A stretch of DNA of 40,334 bases from an uncultured Lachnospiraceae bacterium (GTDB taxonomy: Bacteria; Bacillota; Clostridia; Lachnospirales; Lachnospiraceae), in the NCBI GenBank assembly GCA_900315055.1, contig OMXP01000019.1, positions 1 through 40,334 of the forward strand. The letters run 5' to 3'. Both the position numbers and the translations under genes were made by a program. Below the pieces are notes generated by a model that worked only from the letters and a program-made list of their open reading frames with translations, was not told the origin of the DNA and made no database searches. Positions 15,274-23,404 of the stretch are shown in pieces; the first letter of the stretch is position 1, and each line of letters begins with the position of its first letter.

Positions 15274-15765
15274 TCAGTTGAATAGCCCGTCGATCCAGTC
15301 GTGGATTCTGTCCTTGAGCGACGTCGCAGCGCCGTCCACGGCCTTGTCCGCCGTATCCTTTGCCGCGTTCTGTGCCTTGTCCTTTACATTCTGCACGGCC
15401 GAATTCGCCGTATCTCCCGCCTTCGGGATGGGCTCAAAGAGCGATCCGGCATCTGCTGTGGCACTGTCCGTGCTCTCTTCCGGCGCACTCTCCGACACGC
15501 CGCTGTTCTCTAAGGCCTCGGCAGCAGAAGCCGCACCGGTGCTCACCTTTGTTCCGAAGATCCTGTCCACGATCTTCATCGGGGAAATCCCGAGGCTGTC
15601 CAGGTAGTCCATCGCCTCGAGGAACTTTTCCTTCTGACTCTCGCGGGTAATCCCGGTACCCGGTGTGACCGATGTGCTCTCCTCTGCGTAAACCGGCTGT
15701 GCTGTTACAAGGACAGCTGCAATCCAAAGGACTGCAGCTGCCATTCTGAACTGTTTTCCTGTCAT
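15274..15765 (-). CDS. Secreted small protein with signal peptide, 163 aa, unknown
   Basis: A Sec signal peptide is clear: MTGKQFRMAAAVLWIAAVLVTAQPVYA|EES, with the AxA site at about residues 25-27. The mature part is hydrophilic, with a Ser/Ala/Glu-rich stretch (residues 75-110) and a late-embryogenesis-like Ala/Lys/Asp helix (NVKDKAQNAAKDTADKAVDG, about residues 125-144) before the end LKDRIHDWIDGLF. I recognise no family. The start is ATG 15765, 5 nt after the metG stop, with a weak ribosome site, so translation is likely coupled to metG. Confidence 0.7.
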   Translation of the reverse strand: MTGKQFRMAAAVLWIAAVLVTAQPVYAEESTSVTPGTGITRESQKEKFLEAMDYLDSLGISPMKIVDRIFGTKVSTGAASAAEALENSGVSESAPEESTDSATADAGSLFEPIPKAGDTANSAVQNVKDKAQNAAKDTADKAVDGAATSLKDRIHDWIDGLFN

Positions 15766-15770
15766 TTCTT

Positions 15771-17804
15771 CTACGAGATCAGAGACCCTGCGGGCAGATC
15801 CTGCTCCGGGCGCATCAGGCAGGCATTTCCGTCCGCGTCCTCCGCGCACAGAAGCATGCCCTCCGACTCCACGCCGGCAAGCTTTGCCGGGGCGAGGTTG
15901 CAGATGACCATGACCTTCTTGCCGACCATCTCCTCGGGCGTGTAGTACTTCCGGATGCCGGAGACGATCTGCCTGACCTCATTGCCGATCCTGACCTGCG
16001 AGCACAGGAGCTTTTTCGACTTCTTCACCGCCTCGCACGAGATGATCTCACCGACGCGAAGCTCGAGCTTGTCAAAGTCATCGATGGAGACCTGCGGCTT
16101 ATGCTGGGCAGGGGCCTCGTCCTTTGCGGGAGCACTGACGGGTGCATCCTGTGCCGCACCTTCCTTCTTCGCATCGCCGACCTCACCACGGGCTGCGGCT
16201 GCAGCGGCTTCCTCGGCCTGCTTCTTCTGGATGACCTCGACCTTTGCCATGATCTCCTTCATGTCGAGACGGGCAAAGAGGATTTCGGGCTCCGCGGTCA
16301 CCTTTCCGCCGTTTGGATACAGGCCGAAGGTGCCGAGGGTATCGAAGTCACGAAGCCTGGTGCCAAGCTGAGATACGATCTTCTCACCGGTTTCGGGCAT
16401 GAACGGAGCAAGTAGGGATGCCCCGATGGAAATGCCCTCGACCAGGTTGTAGAGGACGGTCGAGAGGCGGTCTTTCTGCGCCTCGTCGCGTCCGAGAACC
16501 CAGGGCTGGGTCTCATCGATGTACTTGTTCAGGCGGTTGAAGATGACAAAGATGTCATCGAGCGCATCGGCGATCTTATACTTCTCCATATCCGCCTCGA
16601 CCTTTGCGTAGGCAGAGGTGCAGACGCTCTTTAAGTCATCATCAAACTGCGGGTCCGCGGCGCCCTTGTCCGCGACCACGCCGCCGAGGTACTTGTTCAC
16701 CATCGAGACCGTGCGCTTGACCAGGTTTCCAAGGGTGTTTGCAAGGTCCGCGTTCGTTCTCTCCACCACGCGCTCCCAGGTGATGATGCCGTCGTTCTCA
16801 TAGGGCATCTCGTGGAGCACGAAGTAGCGCGTCGCATCGACGCCGAACAGATCTGCAAGATCATCGGCGTAGATGACGTTGCCCTTTGACTTGGACATCT
16901 TCTCGCCGCCCTGCAGGAGCCACGGGTGTCCGAAGACGGTCTTCGGCAGCGGCTCGCCAAGAGCCATCAGGAAGATCGGCCAGTAGATCGTGTGGAAGCG
17001 CATGATGTCCTTGCCGACCAGATGGAGATCTGCCGGCCAGTACTTCTTGTACATCTCGGAGCTGTTGCCCTCCGCATCATAGCCGATGCCGGTGATGTAG
17101 TTGGAGAGCGCATCGAGCCAGACATAGACCACGTGTCCCGGTGCGAAGTCAACGGGGATGCCCCAGTCAAAGCTCGTTCTCGAGACGCACAGATCCTGCA
17201 GTCCCGGCAGAAGGAAGTTGTTCATCATTTCCTTCTCTCTGGACTCGGGCTGGATGAAATCGGGATGGGTGTTGATGTAGTCGATCAGGCGGTCCGCATA
17301 CTTGCTCATCCTGAAGAAGTATGCGTCCTCCTTCTCCTCGTGCACCGTGCTGCCGCAGACCGGGCACTTGTCCCCGTCGACGAGCTGGCTCTTCGTGTAG
17401 AAGGCCTCACACTCGGTGCAGTACATGCCGTTGTAGGAGCCAAGGTAGATATCGCCCTGGTCATAGAGCTTCTTGAAGATCTTCTGGACCTGTCTCTCGT
17501 GGTCCTCATCGGTGGTGCGGATGAAGCGGTCATAAGAGGTGTTCATCAGATCCCAGATTCTCTTGACCTCGGCCGCCTGCTTGTCGACATAGGCCTTCGG
17601 GGTCATGTGCACCTGGGCAGCTCTCTCCTGGATCTTCTGGCCGTGCTCATCGGTGCCGGTCTGGAAGTGGACATCATATCCGTCCGCTCTCTTCCATCTC
17701 GCAATGGAATCCGCCATGACGATCTCATAGGTGTTGCCGATATGCGGCTTGCCCGATGTGTAGGCGATCGCCGTGGTGATATAGTATTTACCCTTGTTCT
17801 GCAT
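15771..17804 (-). CDS. metG: Methionyl-tRNA synthetase, 677 aa
   Basis: Charges tRNA-Met with methionine. The class I signature HIGN is at residues 21-24 and KMSKSKGN at about 297. The zinc-binding pair CTEC ... CPVC (about 128-147) lies in the connective domain, then the anticodon-binding domain. After an Ala/Glu/Lys-rich linker, residues 570-677 form a C-terminal tRNA-binding (EMAPII/Arc1p-like) domain that serves dimerisation, as in Bacillus. Full length for the family. AGGAGC precedes ATG 17804. It lies 35 nt after map; no T-box leader is visible, so it depends on the rpe-map transcript. Confidence 0.96.
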   Translation of the reverse strand: MQNKGKYYITTAIAYTSGKPHIGNTYEIVMADSIARWKRADGYDVHFQTGTDEHGQKIQERAAQVHMTPKAYVDKQAAEVKRIWDLMNTSYDRFIRTTDEDHERQVQKIFKKLYDQGDIYLGSYNGMYCTECEAFYTKSQLVDGDKCPVCGSTVHEEKEDAYFFRMSKYADRLIDYINTHPDFIQPESREKEMMNNFLLPGLQDLCVSRTSFDWGIPVDFAPGHVVYVWLDALSNYITGIGYDAEGNSSEMYKKYWPADLHLVGKDIMRFHTIYWPIFLMALGEPLPKTVFGHPWLLQGGEKMSKSKGNVIYADDLADLFGVDATRYFVLHEMPYENDGIITWERVVERTNADLANTLGNLVKRTVSMVNKYLGGVVADKGAADPQFDDDLKSVCTSAYAKVEADMEKYKIADALDDIFVIFNRLNKYIDETQPWVLGRDEAQKDRLSTVLYNLVEGISIGASLLAPFMPETGEKIVSQLGTRLRDFDTLGTFGLYPNGGKVTAEPEILFARLDMKEIMAKVEVIQKKQAEEAAAAAARGEVGDAKKEGAAQDAPVSAPAKDEAPAQHKPQVSIDDFDKLELRVGEIISCEAVKKSKKLLCSQVRIGNEVRQIVSGIRKYYTPEEMVGKKVMVICNLAPAKLAGVESEGMLLCAEDADGNACLMRPEQDLPAGSLIS

Positions 17805-17839
17805 CGTGTGATTGCTCCTTTCTTTCCGGGCAGTCAGTA

Positions 17840-18724
17840 TCAGTAGGTCAGGACCTCACAGCCGGTCTCGGTGACCAGCACCTGAACCTCCCACTGGGCG
17901 GATGGCTTGTGATCCTCCGTGTAGATGGTCCAGCCGTTCTCCTCGTCCTGATAGATCTCATCGGTTCCCATGTTGACCATGGGCTCAATCGTAAAGCACA
18001 TGCCGGGGACCATGAGCATCTCCGTGCCGGGTTTCGAGACATAGGAGACGTACGGATCCTCGTGGAACTCGAGGCCGCAGCCGTGGCCGCCGATCTGGCG
18101 GACCACCGTGTAGTCGTTGTCCAGCGCGTGCTGATGCACCGCGTTGCCCATGTCGCCCAGGAACGTCCACGGGATCACGTGCTTGATGCCGATCTCCACG
18201 CACTCCTTCGTCACCTGCACCAGCTTCTTCTTCTCCGGCGAGACGTCGCCGATCATGAACATGCGGCTCGAATCGCTGAAATATCCGTTCAGGATCGTCG
18301 AGCAGTCGACGTTGACGATGTCCCCGTCCTTCAGGATGACATCCTTTGAAGGGATGCCGTGGCAGACCTCGTCGTTGATGGAGGTGCACACGCTCTTCGG
18401 GAAGCCCTCGTAGTGAAGGTCTGCGGGAATGCCGCCCATCTTCACGGTCGTGTTGTAGACAATGTCGTCGATCTCCTGCGTGCTCATGCCGGCGTGGATC
18501 TTCTCCGCGATCTCATCGAGCACCGCGATGTTGATCTTCGCGCTGTTCCTGATGCCCTCGACGTCCTTTTCGGTCTTGATCAGGCTCCGGTCCGGAACCT
18601 CGGCGCCCTTGATCTCGAACTCGCGGATCTTCTCATCAAACTGCTCATGGCAGTGCTTGTACTTCTTTCCGCTGCCGCACCAGCACGGTGCGTTGCGGTC
18701 ATACTTTACCCACTTCTCGCTCAA
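17840..18724 (-). CDS. map: Type I methionine aminopeptidase with N-terminal SEC-C motif, 294 aa
   Basis: Removes initiator Met from new proteins. The N-terminal zinc motif CWCGSGKKYKHCH (about residues 14-26) is of the SEC-C type found in MAPs of Clostridia. The five metal ligands are all in place: Asp in IVNVDCS, Asp in YFSDSSR, His in GGHGCGLEFHE, Glu in FTIEPM and Glu in QWEVQVLVTE. The start is uncertain: I take TTG 18724 (M-SEKWVKYDRNAPC), 16 nt after the rpe stop. The ribosome site is weak, so coupling to rpe is likely. The longer frame overlaps rpe and is unlikely. Standing next to metG it forms a methionine-use pair. Confidence 0.93.
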   Translation of the reverse strand: MSEKWVKYDRNAPCWCGSGKKYKHCHEQFDEKIREFEIKGAEVPDRSLIKTEKDVEGIRNSAKINIAVLDEIAEKIHAGMSTQEIDDIVYNTTVKMGGIPADLHYEGFPKSVCTSINDEVCHGIPSKDVILKDGDIVNVDCSTILNGYFSDSSRMFMIGDVSPEKKKLVQVTKECVEIGIKHVIPWTFLGDMGNAVHQHALDNDYTVVRQIGGHGCGLEFHEDPYVSYVSKPGTEMLMVPGMCFTIEPMVNMGTDEIYQDEENGWTIYTEDHKPSAQWEVQVLVTETGCEVLTY

Positions 18725-18740
18725 CTTTGTCTCACACTTT

Positions 18741-19415
18741 CTATCCCCTGGTAAACAGGTCGTTGTAGTACCGGACACTGGAATACACGTCCCCCTGCTT
18801 TCCGCCAAAGACCGCAGAACCCGCAACAAGGCAGGTCGCTCCCGCCTCCATGGCGCGTCCGACGGTCTCCCTGTTGATCCCGCCGTCGACCTCGAGCTCA
18901 ACTTTCTCCGAAAGACCCGCCTCATCGATGGCTTTCCTGGCCTCTTTGAGCTTCCGGTCCGATTCCGGCAGGTACTTCTGCCCGCCAAAGCCCGGGTGGA
19001 CGCTCATGACAAGGAGCAGGTCGAGATCCTGCAGGTACGGCAGAGCTGCCGCGACCCCGGTCTCGGGATTGATCGCAAGTCCTGCCTTCTTTCCGGCGTC
19101 ATGGATGATGTCGATGCAGTCCTTCACATGGAAGGTCGCCTCGAGATGGAACGTGATGATATCCGCGCCGCAGGAGGCAAACTCCTTCAGGTACCGCTCC
19201 GGCTCCCGGATCATCAGATGCGTGTCGAGCACCTGGTCCGTGGTCTTCCGGACGGCCTTCAGGATCGGCATGCCAAAGGAAATCTGCGGCACAAAGTCCC
19301 CGTCCATCACGTCGAAGTGAAGATAGGGTGCGCCGGCCTCTTTCGTCTTTTCGATGTCGTCTGCAAGGTGCAGAAAATCTGCCGAGAGTATTGACGGCGA
19401 TAACCGGTATTCCAT
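18741..19415 (-). CDS. rpe: Ribulose-phosphate 3-epimerase, 224 aa
   Basis: Interconverts ribulose 5-phosphate and xylulose 5-phosphate. TIM-barrel landmarks: LSPSILSADFLHL at the N-terminus, HFDVMDGDFVPQISFG (metal His and Asp), LDTHLMI, MSVHPGFGGQ and VDGGINRET near the phosphate site. Normal length. It leads the operon rpe-map-metG-secreted-yesL. Its own extended -10 promoter (19463-19455) lies directly behind the transketolase terminator, so both pentose-phosphate units sit together but are separately transcribed. Confidence 0.95.
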   Translation of the reverse strand: MEYRLSPSILSADFLHLADDIEKTKEAGAPYLHFDVMDGDFVPQISFGMPILKAVRKTTDQVLDTHLMIREPERYLKEFASCGADIITFHLEATFHVKDCIDIIHDAGKKAGLAINPETGVAAALPYLQDLDLLLVMSVHPGFGGQKYLPESDRKLKEARKAIDEAGLSEKVELEVDGGINRETVGRAMEAGATCLVAGSAVFGGKQGDVYSSVRYYNDLFTRG

Positions 19416-19454
19416 GTCTGTCCTGTCCTTTCCTCTTCTGAAAACAGCGTTCTC

Positions 19455-19463
19455 ATTATAGCA
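19455..19463 (-). promoter_or_regulatory. Extended -10 promoter of rpe
   Basis: Minus strand TGC-TATAAT. The T run of the upstream terminator occupies the -35 position (17 nt away), so this promoter depends on its TGn extension. Confidence 0.7.
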
Positions 19464-19477
19464 GACTTGCGTACACG

Positions 19478-19512
19478 AAAAAACCTGACCGGTGCGATTT
19501 CACCCGGTCAGG
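19478..19512 (-). terminator. Terminator of the transketolase genes
   Basis: Minus strand: CCTGACCGGGTG-aaatcg-CACCGGTCAGG followed by six T; about 25 nt after the stop at 19538. Confidence 0.92.
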
Positions 19513-19537
19513 CCTGTTTCCTGCTGTTCAGGACGGA

Positions 19538-20494
19538 TTATCTGGTGCGGTTTACGAACGCGCGCACCTGATTGGTCACGCCTTCTGCGTCGAGCTGGTA
19601 GAAGTGCATGAGGTCTGCAGCCGATCCGGACTGGCCGAAGACATCGTTGATGCCGATGCGGCAGAGTCTTGTCGGGCAGTCCTCGGAGAGCACCTCGGCA
19701 ACCGCAGAGCCGAGACCTCCGATGGTCCAGTGCTCCTCGGCCGTGACAACGCGGCCGGTCTTTCTTGCGGAATTCACGATGATCTCGCGGTCAATCGGCT
19801 TGATCGTGCAGATGTCGATGAGCTCCACCGAAATGCCCTCCGCCTCGAGAGCCTTCGTGGCCTGCATCGCGGAGTCGCACATGATACCGGTGGCAATCAG
19901 GGTGACATCGGTCCCCTCATGGAGGATCTGTCCCTTGCCCATCTCGAACTTCATCGAATCATCGAACACCACCGGGACCGCGGAGCGGCCGAGGCGGATG
20001 TAGACGGGGCCGACATGCTCGACGGCAGCTCTCACGCACCGTCTTGCCTCGGTGTCATCGGCCGGGTTCATGACGACCATGCCCGGGATCTGACGCATCA
20101 GCGCAATGTCCTCGAGGCACTGGTGGGACGCACCGTCCTCGCCGACGGTGATGCCGGCATGGGATGCTGCGATCTTCACGTTCAGGTGCGGATAGCCGAT
20201 GGAGTTGCGGATCTGCTCATAGGCACGGCCCGTCGCAAACATGGCAAAGCTCGAGGCGAACGGGATCTTGCCCGCTGCCGCAAGGCCTGCCGCAATGGCC
20301 ATCATGTTGCCCTCTGCGATGCCGCAGTCAAAGAAGCGGTCCGGGAACTTCTGGGCGAACATCGCGGTCTTCGTGGACCCGGACAGGTCCGCATCGAGAA
20401 CGACGATATCCGGATTCTCGGCGCCGAGCTCCTGGAGCATGTGGCCGTAGCTCTCTCTGGTTGCAATCCTGCTTCCTAATTCTGCCATGGTCAC
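19538..20494 (-). CDS. Transketolase, C-terminal subunit, 318 aa
   Basis: Carries the pyrimidine-binding and C-terminal domains of a split transketolase. Landmarks: DADLSGSTKTAMFAQKFPDRFFDCGIAEGNM (catalytic Glu in GIAEGNM, about residue 62), ASSFAMFATGRAYEQIRN, VGEDGASHQCLEDIALMR (about 117-134) and the C-terminal TAEEHWTIGGLGSAVAE. It must assemble with the N-terminal subunit encoded upstream, with which it overlaps by 4 nt (ATGA). Two-subunit transketolase is common in Clostridia. Substrates are the usual pentose-phosphate sugars. Confidence 0.93.
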   Translation of the reverse strand: MTMAELGSRIATRESYGHMLQELGAENPDIVVLDADLSGSTKTAMFAQKFPDRFFDCGIAEGNMMAIAAGLAAAGKIPFASSFAMFATGRAYEQIRNSIGYPHLNVKIAASHAGITVGEDGASHQCLEDIALMRQIPGMVVMNPADDTEARRCVRAAVEHVGPVYIRLGRSAVPVVFDDSMKFEMGKGQILHEGTDVTLIATGIMCDSAMQATKALEAEGISVELIDICTIKPIDREIIVNSARKTGRVVTAEEHWTIGGLGSAVAEVLSEDCPTRLCRIGINDVFGQSGSAADLMHFYQLDAEGVTNQVRAFVNRTR

Positions 20495-21333
20495 GCCTCC
20501 TCCTTTGCGAGCTTCTCATCAATCCTGGCAAGGTCTGCCATTGCGACCTTGTACTGTTCCTCATTCGGAGCCTTGCCGTGCCAGCCGACGGCGTTCTCCA
20601 TGAAGGAGACGTCCTTGCCCTTTACGGTGTGGGCGATGATGACGGTGGGCTGACCCTTCGTCTCTCTCGCCTCTTTGAAGGCTGCGCGCAGCTGATCGAA
20701 GTCATGGCCGTCGATCTCAATCACGTGGAACTTGAATGCCTCGAACTTCTGGCCGATCGGGTTCGGGTCATTGACGTCCTCGACGCGGCCGTCGATCTGC
20801 AGGTCGTTGTTGTCGATGATCGCGCAGAGGTTGTCGAGCTTCTGGTTTCCGGCAAACATCGCCGCCTCCCAGATCTCGCCCTCCTGCAGCTCACCGTCGC
20901 CAAGGAGCGAGTAAACACGATAGCTCTTCCTGTCGAGGCGTCCGGCAAGTGCCATGCCGATCGCCGCGGAGAATCCCTGTCCCAGGGACCCGGTGGACAT
21001 GTCAACGCCGGGAAGCAGTGCCATCGAGGGGTGTCCCTGCAGACGGCTGCCCAGGTGGCGCAGGGTCTTCATTTCCTCAATCGGGAAGTAGCCGCGCAGT
21101 GCCATGGCGGCGTACATGCCCGGGCATGCGTGGCCCTTCGAGAGGACAAGCCGGTCGCGGTCGGGGTCACAGGGCTTTTCGGGGTTGATGTGCATCTCCT
21201 CGAAATACAGCTCGGTAAAAATCTCCGCCGACGAAAGGGATCCGCCCGGATGCCCCGCCTTTGCGGAGTAGACGCCCGTGATGATTCCCTCACGGACCTT
21301 GTTAGCAGTTTTCTTCAGTTCCAGGTTGTTCAA
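20491..21333 (-). CDS. Transketolase, N-terminal (thiamine diphosphate-binding) subunit, 280 aa
   Basis: Contains the ThDP-binding domain: AGHPGGSLSSAEI, LSKGHACPGMYA (catalytic His in KGHA), TGSLGQGFSAAIGMALAGR and GDGELQEGEIWEAAMFAGNQ-LDNL, the GDG...N ThDP motif. The start is TTG 21333 (M-NNLELKKTANKVREG), with AGGAGG exactly 6 nt before it; the longer frame runs into the promoter. It precedes and overlaps the C-terminal subunit. rpe lies downstream of both. Confidence 0.94.
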   Translation of the reverse strand: MNNLELKKTANKVREGIITGVYSAKAGHPGGSLSSAEIFTELYFEEMHINPEKPCDPDRDRLVLSKGHACPGMYAAMALRGYFPIEEMKTLRHLGSRLQGHPSMALLPGVDMSTGSLGQGFSAAIGMALAGRLDRKSYRVYSLLGDGELQEGEIWEAAMFAGNQKLDNLCAIIDNNDLQIDGRVEDVNDPNPIGQKFEAFKFHVIEIDGHDFDQLRAAFKEARETKGQPTVIIAHTVKGKDVSFMENAVGWHGKAPNEEQYKVAMADLARIDEKLAKEEA

Positions 21334-21375
21334 TGGCCACCTCCTGTGATACCTCAACAACACGCACGCTTTGCT

Positions 21376-21384
21376 ATTGTATCA
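21376..21384 (-). promoter_or_regulatory. Extended -10 promoter of the transketolase genes
   Basis: Minus strand TGA-TACAAT, about 43 nt before the TTG start; -35 region weak (TGTTTT at 17 nt). Confidence 0.5.
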
Positions 21385-21414
21385 TACCGATTCCCTGCAA
21401 AACACCCAATATTT

Positions 21415-21870
21415 TCAGTTCCCGGTACGGTTCCGGTCCATATTTTCCACGACATCCCGGTCCCAGAGCAGGATGTGGAGCTTTTCCGCCATCCGCTTTG
21501 CGGGCTCCGTGAAGTACTGATTCGTCATCACGGCGCCGACCATGCAGTCGTACCAGTCGCGTCCCGCATAGATCTCCTGCACCGCAATGACACCGACCGC
21601 ATCGTCGTAGCACTTGCACTGCACCGCATAGGTGACACCGCCCTTTGCACAGAGGATGTCCGCCCCGAAATCCCCGGAACCTCTCGTGACCTCCACGTCC
21701 CTAAAGCCGTTCGCCTTCAGAAGATCCGCGCAGTAGTACTCGAAATCATGCCCCTCGAGGTCATCCATCGCCGGGTGCTTCTTCCGGTACCGGTGTATGA
21801 AGAACAGGGCAAACGCAAAGAGGACCGCTGCAATCAGGGCGCAGGTGAGGGCTATTTCAGGATTCGTCAT
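21415..21870 (-). CDS. Membrane-anchored Mrr/restriction-endonuclease-like protein, 151 aa
   Basis: Residues 5-28 form one membrane helix (IALTCALIAAVLFAFALFFI) followed by a basic stop-transfer. Residues 38-147 are an Mrr-cat/DUF2034-type nuclease domain: GHDFEYYCADLLKANGF, then the catalytic set GSGDFGADILCAKGG...AVQCK (Asp in GAD, Gln-x-Lys). The motif is intact, so nuclease activity on the cytoplasmic side is plausible. It overlaps the phosphoesterase gene by 14 nt, so the two are strictly coupled. There is no methylase or specificity subunit nearby. The role is unknown; defence or DNA quality control are both open. Confidence 0.8.
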   Translation of the reverse strand: MTNPEIALTCALIAAVLFAFALFFIHRYRKKHPAMDDLEGHDFEYYCADLLKANGFRDVEVTRGSGDFGADILCAKGGVTYAVQCKCYDDAVGVIAVQEIYAGRDWYDCMVGAVMTNQYFTEPAKRMAEKLHILLWDRDVVENMDRNRTGN

Positions 21871-22852
21871 CGTGTCCTTTCTTCATCAGGGACTCCCAGG
21901 GCATCTGCCTTGCGCGAAGAAACGCCTTTGCAGCCCTGCCTACGCCGGAAGGAAAGACCGTCTTCTGCAGATTCATGTCATCGACGGTCTCCGGAAAGCT
22001 CTGCATGTCCGGCACGGGAAGATCCGTGAGGAACATCTGCGGGTGCACGTAGTACTCCTCCATCGTGTCGAGCTTCAGGGCCGCAAGCTGCGCTCTCTGT
22101 CCTGCCAGGTGCAGGGCGGGGTTCTCATCGTTCACATAGTCAAAACACTTTGCCCCGCAGTCGATGTCGAGGAACATTCCCCCGTGGAAGATCCTGCAGC
22201 GGGAGAGCTGCATGCCCGTCACGAAGGAGGGATTTTTTTCCTTCCGCTGCGCGTCCTCATAGTAGCTCGTGATCGTGTGGCCGCAGATGAAGTAATCGTA
22301 GCGCTTTGTCCCGGTATAGTCGGCAAAGGGATTCTCCTGCAGGTTCAGCCGCCGCCAGAGCGCCTCATGCCGGTGGTGTTCCTTCTCCCTCTCCGTGTAG
22401 TTCATGTCGTAGTAATAAGGATAGGCGTGGGCGAGCATCAGGTTCATGCCGCCGATTGAAACTGATGCGGACAGGGGCAGCCCCTTCAGCCACCGCCGAA
22501 GCGATGCCTTCTGCTCTTTGGGAAGGGAGAGGTACCCGTTCCAGGTGTCCAGTCCCCGGTTGTAGTAGAGCCAGTTGTCGAGGCTCTCCCGGTCGATGGT
22601 CCCCGCCTCGTCGTGCTCTGCCGCCGTAAGGAACATCTCCTCGTGGTTTCCCATCAGGCAGTGCACGAAGGGGTAGACGCTGTCGAGATGGCGCACGAAC
22701 TCTATGGTCTCGAGGCTCTTCTTTCCCCAGTCGCCGTAGTCTCCGACAAGGTACAGCTCATCGGCTCCGTTGTATCGAAATTCGATCCTTGCAAGGAGAT
22801 GCCGGAATTCGTCCAGCGCCCCGTGCAGATCGCTGATCGCATAGACCGCCAT
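21857..22852 (-). CDS. Calcineurin-like metallophosphoesterase (PPP/ApaH-like), 331 aa
   Basis: Metal-binding motifs of the calcineurin superfamily: SDLHG (Asp8, His10), VGDYGDWG (Asp38), MGNHE (Asn69, His70), LAHAYPYY and CGHTITS. The GDYGDWG spelling in place of GDxVDRG is near the bacterial PPP-type phosphatases. Residues 250-331 form a tail without recognised motif. Substrate could be phosphoproteins or dinucleotides; nothing here decides. It begins 9 nt after the deformylase-like gene and runs into the Mrr-like gene. Confidence 0.83.
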   Translation of the reverse strand: MAVYAISDLHGALDEFRHLLARIEFRYNGADELYLVGDYGDWGKKSLETIEFVRHLDSVYPFVHCLMGNHEEMFLTAAEHDEAGTIDRESLDNWLYYNRGLDTWNGYLSLPKEQKASLRRWLKGLPLSASVSIGGMNLMLAHAYPYYYDMNYTEREKEHHRHEALWRRLNLQENPFADYTGTKRYDYFICGHTITSYYEDAQRKEKNPSFVTGMQLSRCRIFHGGMFLDIDCGAKCFDYVNDENPALHLAGQRAQLAALKLDTMEEYYVHPQMFLTDLPVPDMQSFPETVDDMNLQKTVFPSGVGRAAKAFLRARQMPWESLMKKGHDDES

Positions 22853-22861
22853 AATGTCAAC

Positions 22862-23275
22862 CTAAATGAGGATCCCCTGAAGGTGATCCATCTCGTGCTG
22901 GATCGCCTCGGCCGGAAGTCCGAAATAGGACGCCTCATGTTCCGTGCCGTTTACATCCTGATAGGAGACCTTGATGTGCCGGTACCTTGTCGTCTTCCGG
23001 ACACCGGAAAAGCACAGGCACCCCTCCTTAGTCTCATAGGGCGCACCCTTTTCCGTGATCTTCGGATTCAGCATGACAAGGGCACTTCCGTCCATGCCCC
23101 GGACACAGATGATCGCCTTCCGCGAGCCGATCATGTTGGCGGCAAGCCCGACGCACCGGTCCTCATTGGCATTCAGCGTATCCACAAGATCCTGCGCCAC
23201 CGAAATGTCGGCCGGGGTTGCCCTCTCTGCCTTCAGCTGCAGGAACATCACGTTGGTCTGAATCGGCTGTACCAT
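22862..23275 (-). CDS. def: Peptide deformylase-like protein with altered motif 1, 137 aa
   Basis: Peptide deformylase removes the formyl group from new proteins. Metal ligands and base are present: EGCLC (Cys86) and QHEMDH (His127, Glu128, His131). Motif 1, normally GxGLAAxQ, reads GLAANMIG (residues 43-50), so Met48 replaces the Gln that stabilises the reaction intermediate. The protein is also short for the family. Paralogues of this kind occur in Clostridia next to a standard deformylase, and full activity is doubtful. It is the first gene of a unit with the phosphoesterase and Mrr-like genes, with its own extended -10 promoter. Confidence 0.85.
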   Translation of the reverse strand: MVQPIQTNVMFLQLKAERATPADISVAQDLVDTLNANEDRCVGLAANMIGSRKAIICVRGMDGSALVMLNPKITEKGAPYETKEGCLCFSGVRKTTRYRHIKVSYQDVNGTEHEASYFGLPAEAIQHEMDHLQGILI

Positions 23276-23299
23276 CTTTCGTCCTCTCTTTCGTTCTTC

Positions 23300-23308
23300 A
23301 GTATAGCA
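23300..23308 (-). promoter_or_regulatory. Extended -10 promoter of the deformylase-like gene
   Basis: Minus strand TGC-TATACT, 25 nt before the ATG and only 10 nt after the pckA terminator T run. Confidence 0.6.
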
Positions 23309-23314
23309 CAGGCA

Positions 23315-23364
23315 TAAAAAAGCCGCCCCGGGAACCGTACGTGACGGTTTCCGGGGCGGGAACG
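23315..23364 (-). terminator. Terminator of pckA
   Basis: Minus strand: CCGCCCCGGAAACCGT...ACGGTTCCCGGGGCGG, an almost perfect long stem, then TTTTTT. It lies about 40 nt after the pckA stop. Confidence 0.93.
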
Positions 23365-23404
23365 TTCAAATCAGAACCTGTTCAGTTCAGGACCTGTTCA
23401 GCAA

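Noticed and set aside
17805..17839. T-box leader for metG
   Set aside because: Only 35 nt separate map and metG; there is no room for or sign of a T-box, and metG lies inside an operon.
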